A DNA stretch of 37,560 nucleotides. It comes from Holtermannia corniformis. Taxonomy: Eukaryota; Basidiomycota; Tremellomycetes; Holtermanniales. The notes beneath the pieces were generated by a model. It was not told the DNA's origin, did not search any database, and worked only from the letters and a program-made list of their open reading frames with translations. The stretch's first letter is position 1; each line of letters begins with the position of its first letter. Shown here piece after piece: positions 9,865-18,597 of this stretch. The stretch covers positions 1 through 37,560 of the forward strand of contig BCIJ01000051.1 of the NCBI GenBank assembly GCA_001599935.1. Direction: 5' to 3'. Made by a program: the position numbers and the translations under genes.

Positions 9865-11012
9865 ATGGCAGACGTCCCGATCCCATCGAGCGTTCCAGAG
9901 GCCTATCGTCCAGGTCTGATCGTCGAGCAGTCGCAGCGGCCTTGCAGCGTCCTCTCGACCCCGCGCCGTTTAGACGGTTCAAAATACAAGCCGGCGGGCA
10001 AGAACGCGGTCATTACAGGCGGTGATTCCGGTATCGGTCGGACCGTCGCGATCCTCTATCGCCTCGTTGCTCGTCTACTGCCGAAACGAGCGCAGGACGC
10101 AGATGACACCAAGGCGCACATTGCAAACGTGGCGCCGAACGCAAACGTCGAGCTGGATCTCGCTACCGAGGCGAACTGTGAACAGGTGGTTGCAAAAGCC
10201 AAGGAGGTGTTTGTAACGATCCACATTTTGTAAGTGGCCTGTGATGGACTTGGCTGATCCCAGGGTGAATAATGCCGCGACACAGCAAGGGCAGGACACA
10301 ATTGCCGAGCTCCCGAGTGAGCAGTGGCGGCACGTTTGCGATGTAACATGTAGGTGAGGCTCGAGACGACCGAGCTGACGGCAGCCATACAATCTTTTAC
10401 CTTACCAAAGGATTCATCCCGCTTATGCCGTGGGGCTCGAGCATTATTAATAATTGTGAGTCACTCGATAGCAGCCGAGCTGACAGCAGCGTCCATCAAT
10501 CCGTTCATCGGCCATCCCAAGCTGCTCGACTACACGGTCACCAAGGGAGCCATCGTCGGGTGCGTCTCGGCTGCCAGACCGAGCTGACGGCAGCTTTACG
10601 CGCGCGCTGCCTAATCAGATTGTCAAGACCAAGGGGATCCGCGTAAAGTAAGTCGACGCAGCTTGGCAGGGCTGACATTCAGTGCCGTCTGCCCAGGTCT
10701 TAGTAAGTCGATGTAGCACCAGCCCAGCTAACACTGCAGTCTGGACACCTCTGATCGTCGCGACCATGGATCAGGACTCGCTCGAGGGGTTTGGCCCGAG
10801 CAGTGAATCGTCTCCCGCAGACAAAGCTGATGTCAGCCGCCATCGGCCGTGCCGGTCAGCCCGTCAAAGTTGCCACGGCGTTCGTTTTCCTCGCAAGCCA
10901 GGACGCATCCTACTTCACCGCCCAGTGCTTGTAAGTGCTTCTAGCTACCTGAACGAGCTGACAACGTAGGTCAACGGCGGGTCAGCATACCGAGTCACGT
11001 GAAAGTCTATAG
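9865..11012 (+). CDS. Short-chain dehydrogenase/reductase, possibly decaying
   Basis: Nine exons: 9865-10229, 10264-10353, 10385-10455, 10490-10559, 10594-10647, 10683-10702, 10740-10802, 10837-10930 and 10970-11012; introns 31-39 nt; 289 residues. It matches the bacterial/fungal YhdF/GSP39 group of NADP-dependent SDRs: cofactor loop TGGDSGIGR, LVNNAATQQ, GSSIINN, and the catalytic LLDYTVTKGA (Y-x3-K). Two blemishes: after VAILY several residues around beta-strand 2 are missing and the neighbouring +2 frame carries the family-like LLVYCRNER, suggesting indels. The last splice also yields frame -1 relative to the family ending VNGGSAYRVT, which sits one base out of phase and would stop at 11000-11002. 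It may be a real divergent gene, a decaying one, or contain sequence errors. The hydrolase starts 40-50 bp later. Confidence 0.75.
10995..11002. promoter_or_regulatory. TCACGTGA before alpha/beta hydrolase
   Basis: Palindrome 51 bp upstream of the hydrolase ATG (11053). It overlaps the end of the preceding SDR gene: in the frame expected from the SDR family its last three bases are the stop codon TGA. Confidence 0.5.
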
Positions 11013-11052
11013 TGAATCCGATTTCTATGATTGTATGCTGCAGTCAACCACC

Positions 11053-12310
11053 ATGGTCCTCACAAGCACTGCGACTGATCCAAACGCGCCCAACGCGCTC
11101 GGCAAGTGGCAGCATGCTGTCAAGCTGCTCGTCGCGATCCCAGTGTTTCTGACGGCTCTCCCGCCGGTACTGGCTTGGGCTGCGATCAAGTACGCCATCG
11201 GTCGCTCGCCCGTTCCGTCTTGGCCGCTCAAGACGGTCTTGTTCCATCGTGCGGCCCACCTCGGGATCGTCGTCTTTCTCGGACATGGCCTGCCGCGTGA
11301 GGCGAGCTGGGAGACGGACGCCAAGGTGCTGGGGAACGGCACAGACGTCGAAGCGCTCGTGATCCCGCCAGTCAAAGCGACCGGCTCGCTGCTTCACCCG
11401 GCGGTACAGTCGGTCCCTAGGCCAGGCTTCATGATCACACCAGATGGCGCCACAGGAAAAGGCTTGGCCAGGGCTGAACCGCGCGAACGGGTCATCCTCT
11501 ACATCAACGGCGGTGCCTTCATCTTTGGTCACCCGCTCAAGACGCCGTTTGCCCGTGGCACGAGCCGCGCGATGAAGCTAAGGCTGTTTACAACGACGTA
11601 CCGCAAGGCGTTGACTGCCGCGACGGCGTTCCCAGCTCCACTGTTGGATGTGTATGCCGCGTACCGCTATCTGATCGAGCTGGGCTTCGCGCCAAAGGAT
11701 ATCGTCTTTATGGGTGACTCGGCTGGCGCAAACCTCGTGTTGGCGTTGCAGCGCTACCTCGAAGAGATCGGCGAGCTCTCGCCCAGGCTGTTCCTGCTCA
11801 ACAGCGTGAGTTCGCTCCCGTCGACCAAGCTGACGACAGCCATGGACCGATCTGACCTCGTCAATGCCGAGCATCACGACCAACAAGCCGAGTGTAAGTC
11901 TATACTCATCGACCAAACTGACGGCAGGACTATGTCGGCGGTCTGGCCAAGCTCGCGCTCCCGTCATACCTCCGCCACTATACGACGTCGATCAGAGATC
12001 CGTACTTTTCACCCGCGTTGGCCGACATTGACGAGCTCGGATGCTTCAAGGGGTGTACCGTCTATGCTCAGGTGGGTTCTGATCGCTCGAACCAACTGAC
12101 GCTAGGCCGGGACCCGTGAGCTGCTGTACGACGAGGCGCGCGTGCTGCTCGACAAGATCAAGGCGGCGGGCGGGACGACCCAATTCCGAGACGTAAGTGA
12201 GCCTCGGGTGACCGAGCTGACGACAGGACGTCGACGGGACCCACTGCAACGGCGTGATCGGCTACAAGGCGGCGTGGAAGAGCTGGGTCAAAGACGTTTC
12301 ACAGTTGTAA
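11053..12310 (+). CDS. Alpha/beta hydrolase fold-3 (HSL-like) esterase
   Basis: Exons 11053-11805, 11840-11893, 11928-12071, 12106-12192 and 12227-12310; all four introns are exactly 34 nt; 373 residues. The start has a strong context (ccaccATGG). A hydrophobic stretch near residues 28-48 (LVAIPVFLTALPPVLAWAAI) suggests a membrane anchor, as in fungal microsomal arylacetamide-deacetylase-like enzymes. The oxyanion motif reads YINGGAFIFG (N152 where HGGG normally has H). The nucleophile elbow is GDSAG with S223, and the catalytic histidine is in DGTHCN (H352). The acid is probably in the AGTRELLYDEA block near residues 318-328. The substrate is unknown; short acyl esters are the usual class substrates. 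It converges on the Cus2 gene with only 4 bp between stops. Confidence 0.88.
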
Positions 12311-12314
12311 TGCA

Positions 12315-13593
12315 TCACTCGTCGTCACTACCATCTACCAGCTGCTGAGCAAACGCCTCGACGTTGCCGCCGTCTTTGCCTGACCGCCGGAAGCGGTCTT
12401 TACCAGTGTAGAGCGTTGCCGAGATCTATCGTCAGCGCCGTCTTGGGAAGCCCACTCACTCTTCGACCATCAAAGAACCGACCGTCCATCTTGAGCAAGC
12501 ACGCCTGGGCAGACACGGCGTCTTTAAACTTGATTGTCATGACACCGTCTTGCTCGAGCTGTCGTCAGCCGCGCTCAGACAGGTAAACGTACATCGTAAA
12601 GGACGACGTTGGTGACGTGGCCGAGCGTTTCCGCTTCGCTCCGGACATCCTCTTTGAGCTCGAGCAAGACCGCGGGGTCGGCTTCCAGTTCAGCAAGGGT
12701 AAACATGCCGCGCAGCACCACGACGCGGTTCATGCGTGACGCCCCCGGTAGCGGAACACCATCGACCGGGTCATCAGAATCGGAATCAGAATGCCAAGTG
12801 AGTTTACTGTTGTCAGCGCCGTCGTGCCCGAGCCAACTCACTTTTGCAGCGTTTTGATCCGTTTAGACATTTTCTGCTTTTGCTCGCGGCCCAGCTTCTT
12901 CTTCTCTTTCGGCGCGGGCTCGCTCTTGGCTGTCTCGGGCTTGTATTCCGCCAGTCTGACCGTCATGTTGCCTACGCCCGCCCCGTACTCGAGCTCGGTA
13001 TCGTCCAGGAGTCGGATCGCGAGGTCGACACTGGCCTCTTTAAAGTAGAGCACGAGTGCCTCGCCTTTGAACGCGCCGTCGTCGTCATGGTACAGCTTTA
13101 CGCGCGGCTCGCCCTCGTCATCGATCAACAGCACGCCCGCTTTCGCAAACGTTGCGGCAATCTGCTCCTTTGTCGCCGTCGACGGCAGGTTGGTCACGAA
13201 CACGCCTGTGCGTTTAGGCGGGGCCGGTGCAGAGGGGCCAGCGCGGTCCGAGGCGTTGGCCGTGTAGTCGGCCTTGCGTTTCTTGTCCTTTTTCGCCTCT
13301 TTGGCTAGCACGGGCGCTGCTGGCGTCTACCGTCAGCCGAGCCGATTTGACAGTACCTACCTCTTCGTCCACACCGGCCACGCTGTAAGCCGCCTGCTGT
13401 GCGCGAATCATGTCGTCCTCGACCTGGCGTCAGCGCGTTCACGACACTAGCGACTCACGACCGGGACCCAAGCCTTGCCAACGAGTTCATACGTCGTGCC
13501 CGTATCCTCGTCCTCATACTGCCACTTGTCTGCCGCCCTGTCAAAGTGGACCCGAGCGTCCGACTCGAAGCCTTGGACGGGCGGTGGTTGCAT
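12315..13593 (-). CDS. CUS2: Tat-SF1/Cus2-like U2 snRNP splicing factor
   Basis: Minus-strand exons 13459-13593, 13361-13423, 12842-13326, 12593-12806, 12460-12558 and 12315-12425; introns 35, 34, 35, 34 and 34 nt; 368 residues. An N-terminal module with WQYEDEDTGTTYELV is followed by RRM1 near residue 107 (RNP2-like GVFVTNLP) and a second, U2AF-homology-type RRM beginning RVVVLRGMFTLAELE and continuing VTNVVLYD-LEQDGVM and NGRFFDGRR-like GRFFDGRR. Tat-SF1/Cus2 proteins chaperone U2 snRNA and SF3B1 during prespliceosome assembly in the nucleus. The C-terminus ends in an acidic DGSDDE. The start at 13593 lies 45 bp downstream of the stop of the same-strand palmitoyltransferase gene, with TCACGTGA between them. 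Confidence 0.9.
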
Positions 13594-13638
13594 CTTTGTC
13601 GGTGCAGTCGATCCAGGCGGGAACGGTCATAGTATACA

Positions 13639-13646
13639 TCACGTGA
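13639..13646. promoter_or_regulatory. TCACGTGA between ERF2 stop and CUS2 start
   Basis: Palindrome 46 bp upstream of the Cus2 start on the minus strand. Its last three bases are the TGA stop codon of the preceding palmitoyltransferase gene (codons GTC ACG TGA). Confidence 0.5.
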
Positions 13647-15447
13647 CGCGCCGGATTCCCGGGTTCATCTCTCTCTCCTCGACCGGCTCGTACGCGCTCG
13701 GGTCGAGCCAGGACGGGACCTGGGGCCGGCCGAGGGATGCGATGAGGATGTTGCGCAGTGTAGAGGGGTAAGCGAACGGGTTGGGCGTCGCGGCCGCACC
13801 GGGCAGGATCGACTTGAGCCCGTTGGAACGGATCTATTGTCAGCGGGATCGTCGCAGAGCGACGTACTTGTTCGATCGTAGTCGAGTTGAGGAACATGAG
13901 CTGACGTTAGCGTGGTTGGTACGAGGAGAGCTTACCCTCAAGTGGTACAGGAGCAACGCCGTCATTGGCCAGATGACAATCACGCCAATGGCAAAGCTCA
14001 CTCCGGCCCCTGGGCTCTGGCCGAGTGCGGTACGGAACGAGACGGCGTCGTGGTGGCACAAGAGTACAAAGTGTAGTGCCGAGAACACGACTTCGTAGAT
14101 AATGGCAACCCACTGCGGTCAGCCACGCCACGGCGGACACTACTCACGGCCCAGACGACGAAAGCGAGAAACGAAACGTAATTGCGCTTGCCGACGCACG
14201 TGTGGAGATAGGTACAGTGGTGGTCTACCGTCAGCGCGGTCGATGCCAGAAAGCGCACCTATGCCTTCGACGCAGTTGCCGCACTAACGTCAGCGCGGTC
14301 GGTCCAAGTCGACGTACCAAACGGCAGTGCGAGCTCCGCGGTGGGCGATAGATCTGACACGTATGACAGTATTTGACCGTCACGCTGATATCAGCTCGGT
14401 CGGCGTGCGGTGACTCACGTTCCGTCGCGGACTCTGAGCTCGCGCGCGACCGGGACGAGCGAGCCAGTCGAGCTCGTGTGCGAGATTGGCGGGTGCAAGT
14501 CGAGATTGCGCGGTAGGATGCCTGTCTGTCAGCTTGATCGTTGCAGCTCGACCCACCTGGATCACGGAACGCAGCGCCCGCCATGGACGACAGGGTCGAT
14601 AGCAGGATGTAGCTTTCGTCAGCCGTGTCGCGCAGGTTTCAACTCACGCAAACACGACCACCACGGCGATCCCACCCGGCAAGCCATACTTTGTCCCATG
14701 CTGCCAGATCCACACACCCGTCGTGCCGAGCCAGCACCCCGCCACACCGAGTAGCAGCACCACACTCGCCGCCATGGGAATGATCGAATCCCCACCGGTC
14801 ACGAGCCGACCGCGACAGAAAAAGGTAACGCCCGACGGCGGCAGCGTCTCATACCTCCGTCGGACCGGCGTCGGTACCGGTCGTAGCTTTTCACTGTACG
14901 AGGGTGCAGACGACGGCGCAAAGGATGCCTGGCTCGGTGTTGGCGGTTGCGCTTTGGTCGCGGGGATAGGGGCTACCGGGACTGGGACTGGAACGGATAC
15001 CTCGATGGGAGCCGCAGAAGCCTCGACAGGCGGCTGAGCGCGGACTGGCCGCTTCGGCGTCAAGAAAGCCTTTGGCGGCGGTAGCGACGCCACATGCGAT
15101 CCATGGCCAGCTCGATGGTGCATGCGTGTCGGTGTCGCCCGATCGTCCGTCGACACGCTCATCGGCGACAGCGGTCTATCCCTCGATCTCTGCGATGACA
15201 GCGACCCCGACCGAGTGCGCGCCGCATGCCGAGGAGTGTGCGGCTCGACCCCATACTACGATCCATCAGCTTGACCGTTGCGCACCGACCGACCGACATA
15301 GGACTTTACGTTCTTGAGGCTATCGCTGCGCGCGAGATCGCCCAGAGCCCGACCTGCAGGCTCTACGATCCTCGCGGTCGCTGGCGACGTTGGCAGAGTG
15401 ATTTCCGGCATGTGAGCGAGCGCAAGAGGATCGACCACGCTCAACAT
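13639..15447 (-). CDS. ERF2: DHHC palmitoyltransferase, Erf2-like
   Basis: Ten exons on the minus strand: 15286-15447, 14648-15255, 14557-14612, 14419-14521, 14318-14384, 14259-14283, 14148-14224, 14113-13936 bounded region 13936-14112, 13868-13900 and 13639-13833; about 500 residues. The first ~170 residues are disordered and Pro/Ser-rich. GVTFFCRGRLVTG precedes the first transmembrane pair. Then come RELRVRDG, the cysteine-rich domain YCHTCQIYRPPRSSHCRL and CGNCVEGIDHHCTYLHTCVG with the DHHC motif at residues 341-344, and two further membrane segments. Zinc-bound cysteines and the catalytic C344 are all present. Erf2 palmitoylates Ras at the ER/Golgi in yeast. A 25-nt exon (14259-14283) encodes CGNCVEGI. 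The start is 25 bp from the stop of the Sds3-like gene. The first intron has ambiguous donors (30 or 42 nt). Confidence 0.92.
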
Positions 15448-15460
15448 GGAAACGGTGACA

Positions 15461-15468
15461 TCACGTGA
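15461..15468. promoter_or_regulatory. TCACGTGA between Sds3-like stop and ERF2 start
   Basis: The palindrome fills much of the 25-bp space between the Sds3-like stop (15473-15475) and the Erf2-like start (15447), 14 bp from that ATG. A site this close to a start codon would fall inside or at the edge of a very short 5' leader. Confidence 0.5.
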
Positions 15469-15472
15469 TCGA

Positions 15473-17058
15473 TCAATCAGCTTCTATCGCTATCCCTGGC
15501 TGACGCTGCACTCCCGGCGAGGGCGCGCGCGGGACTTGGTACGCGTCCAGCTGCCAGCCACCGTCATCCTCTTCGGTCCGTTTCCTTCGCCCGTCAAACA
15601 CATGGCCCGGGTCCGAGGTCGGGACCATGCGGCCTTCTCGCCGCGGCTCGGTGTAGTCGCCTTGGTAGTATGGCGGTCGGTACGGTGGATAGCCTGGACC
15701 GTTGTAGTGCGGGTAGTAGGGTGATGCGTGGCGCGAGTAGTGGCTCCGTAGCTGGCGTCAGCGCCGTCTGGGTCAGGATGACTCACCCCCATGATGGTCA
15801 GATCGGTACTGATATCGGCTTGGGACAGGGTCGCGGCCCGCGGGCCGGCCGACCAGTTGAACGAGCGTTCGTCCATATCCCGTTCAGTCGGGTAGCGCGG
15901 CGGAAGGGGTTTGACTGGGATCAGCCTCGGTCGGGCAAGAACAACCCACCTGGGCGCAGCATCTCAATCTCATTCTTTTCCCGGTTGAGCCGCCGGCGTT
16001 TGCGCCAGTTGCCCTCATACTGGGCCCACTGGGTCGTTTCCCGTGTTTCCTACCGGTCAGCAAGGTCAGACGGGTGCGACGTACCAGCCACCAGTTTGCG
16101 ACGGCTGCACGCTCGGCGTCACGGACGCGGTGCAGCTCGGCCAACGCATGTGTATGCCGCCGCCGCGCATCGGCATGCAGCCGCTCCCGCCTCGCTGCGA
16201 GCGTCTTGTGCAGTAGCGTGATAGCCGGGTGGAGACCTGTCGTCAGCCACGTCGGGCTAGCTTGACCCACCTGTCAGGATCAGATCCTCCTCGAGCGCGG
16301 CTTCATTCATCCGGTCAATGTACAGCTGATCGCGCAGGGCGGCAAACTTGAGTTCGAGCATGAGCATTGCCCGCATCGCGTGTACGGTCGGGGGTGGTGC
16401 ATGACCCCGGCTCGTCGTCCCGTTCAGCAAAGGCGACTCCGTCGGGTCGTCCTCTGACATTAGCTCGGTCCGAGTGGGATAAACTCACCCTCGGCGGATT
16501 CCTGATGGACCGATTCAACGGCAACAACGGCCTCGTCGTCGCCTTCATCCCCGCCGTCACTCGCACGCGAGCCGGTGGATGGCGCAAGTGATTCCGGCTT
16601 GGCCAATACCGGGGCGGGTTCTGGTTCGACGGCTTGCTCTGGCTCTGGCTCGTCGACCTCCATCTCGTCGACTTGTTCATGTTCATGCTCCTGTTGGTCC
16701 TGTTCCTGCTCCTCGTGCTCTTGCTCCGAAGCGGTTCGTGAGTGCTCCGACGACTCGGCCGGCAATGGCTGGACGGCCGCTCGGAGCGTCGGTGGAGGCG
16801 ACAAGGACGATAGTTGCCTTGAGTGAGCTCCATCGACCGATCCACCACTCACCTGTCCTCCCTGGCATCATCCTCTGTAAGATCCGACTCGTCCCGGTCA
16901 TCGCCCGAGTCCATCATCTCGGTCGTCGTCGTCAGTGTGGATTCGGTCGATGGCGAGCGCGTGATCGGCAGCGCTGCCAGGATGGGCTGCTCTGCGTCTG
17001 CCGACTCTGCCGCTGTGAGAGAGGAAGTGGTGGAAAGCGGCGAGCTGGGCGCCGTCAT
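15473..17058 (-). CDS. Sds3/Dep1-like subunit of Rpd3L-type HDAC complex
   Basis: Minus-strand exons 16853-17058, 16489-16817, 16271-16453, 16085-16236, 15950-16049, 15787-15914 and 15473-15751; introns 35, 35, 34, 35, 35 and 35 nt; 458 residues. The N-terminal ~200 residues are acidic and Glu/Gln/Pro-rich. The Sds3-like core is clear: ELKFAALRDQLYIDRMNEAA with ALEEDLILTG, then LHPAITLLHKTLAARRERL, a long basic helix ending ERAAVANWW, and WRKRRRLNREKNEIE. This family (Sds3, Dep1, BRMS1) helps hold the Sin3-Rpd3 large deacetylase complex together in the nucleus. The C-terminal 100 residues are Tyr/Pro/Arg-rich. An upstream in-frame ATG exists at 17163, but 17058 better fits the divergent promoter. 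Confidence 0.88.
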
Positions 17059-17150
17059 CCGCCGTGTGCTCTGTGCAATCGACCGAGAGAAAGCAGAGAG
17101 AGGGTAAAGACGAGGGGATGCTGTTTGATGCTGTCTACCGGATTCGGTAG

Positions 17151-17158
17151 TCACGTGA
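17151..17158. promoter_or_regulatory. TCACGTGA in Sds3-like/MTC1 divergent promoter
   Basis: Palindrome in the 179-bp space between the Sds3-like start (17058, minus) and the Mtc1-like start (17238, plus), 93 and 80 bp from the two ATGs. The repeated word GCTAGCA just downstream (17164-17192) is a second possible element. Confidence 0.5.
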
Positions 17159-17237
17159 TTCAAGCTAGCACTACGCTAGCAATTTGCTAGCAACGCGCGT
17201 ATAGGTTGAACCTGCAGACACACCCCGCCAGCACAAG

Positions 17238-18559
17238 ATGCCGCCCAAGAAGACCAAAGCCGAAGAAGCGCTCGCGTTCCTTGACAACCTCGACAGCCTC
17301 GAGGGCGCACCAGACGCCGGTCCAGCGCCAAGCCCCGTCGCGAGCGTCCGAACGACCACTCCCCGCCCGTCAGGAGAAGCCAAGCGTCCACCCGGTCCCG
17401 TCCTCGTTCCCAAAGCGCCAGAAGCGCGCGACAAGCCGGCCAGCAGTGTGGAAGAGGACCCAGAGGCTGCGTCTGCTCTCGCGTTTCTTGAAGCCCAGTT
17501 GGCACAGAAACGCGCTCCTTTGAGCGTTCCGTCCCCGCCACCCCACCAGCCGGCGGTAGAGCCCGCACCGCCTACGGCCGGGTGGGGATCCTCGTGGTGG
17601 TCGTCTGCCGCGACGGCTCTGCAGCAGGCTCAAAAGGTCGCGGATGAGCGCTACAAGCAAGTCCAGGCCGGTGGGCTCGATAAACTGCACCTGGATGAAC
17701 TCCGCAAGGGCGCGGGCGAGCGTCTGCACGGGATCGTCAAGGGCGTCGACCTCGACAAGCTTCGTGAGTGGACAATCACAAGACCGAACTGACAGCAGGC
17801 AACGATCTCGTGTCGACGACGACGTCGGCTTTGACGGATCTGATCAACACGGTCGCACCCCCGATCAGCGAGCACGAAACGTTGCAACTGTGGTTGACCC
17901 ACCCAATGGTCGGGTACGCCGGTGTCGAAAGTGTAGTCTACCGCGGCTGGACGCGCATCCTCGAGCAGACAGATTCAGGCGAGCTCGTCGTCGTCTGGAG
18001 CCCATCGCCCGACGTCGCTCAACCCGAGCGCTCGATCAACCCCGTGCAAGGCTGGGACGCCGCCTGGACCACGGCCGAAACCGAGATCACCGCCGTCAAG
18101 GCGCGCGAAGCAGAGAACCCAAAGCCAAAGCCGCAAGGTGAGCCTATCCGATAGGATCCCGCTGACGCCAGCGACCGTCCCGGTCACGACCGTGCCCATC
18201 TTTCTCCACCTCTTGCCAACGCTCGCGCCTTTGCCGATCCCTGAACCGCCGCTGTCAATGGCAGAGACGGAAGCGGTCGCGCCAAAGCACCTCTGCTTTT
18301 TACTCACCCTCCACGACCCCACGCACCGCCTACGGTTCTCGACCGTCTCACAGGCCGTGCCCGCAGACTGGCTCGAGGTCGAATACGATCGCAGCGACTG
18401 GGTCGAGGAACGTCTCGTCGACGTCCTCCGCGCCAGCGTCGAAGTCATCGCCCAAGAGGTGAGCACCTCAACGCCAAACAAAGCTAACATCAGTACGTCG
18501 CGACCCGGATGGCGCTCAAAAAGCCCAGCGAGCCCGAGCCCGAGCGCGTAGTAGAATGA
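17238..18559 (+). CDS. MTC1: Mtc1-like protein (maintenance of telomere capping 1)
   Basis: Exons 17238-17763, 17799-18137, 18172-18458 and 18494-18559; introns 35, 34 and 35 nt; 405 residues. The N-terminus MPPKKTKAEEALAFLDNLDS is the typical opening of fungal Mtc1 homologues, and the motif ALAFLEAQL repeats it near residue 80. Then come a WGSSWWSSA tryptophan patch and a conserved domain with LTHPMVGYAGVESVVYRGW, PVQGWDAAWTTA and a C-terminal DWLEVEYDRSDWVEERL block. Yeast Mtc1 is a Golgi-vesicle-associated protein whose telomere role is genetic and indirect. The molecular activity is unknown. The second exon joins in phase at an AG next to a competing AG 4 nt upstream. It converges on FZO1 with 38 bp between stops. 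Confidence 0.8.
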
Positions 18560-18597
18560 GTGGACGTGACATGACAACAGTACGATACGATGATTAA

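Noticed and set aside
10350..10384. A 35-nt version of the second SDR intron, using GTAGGT at 10350
   Set aside because: It matches the preferred length but puts the next exon out of the family frame; the 31-nt choice gives IFYLTKGF in phase.
10999..11052. An upstream in-frame ATG for the hydrolase at 10999
   Set aside because: It overlaps the TCACGTGA element and the SDR end; ATG 11053 has a much stronger context.
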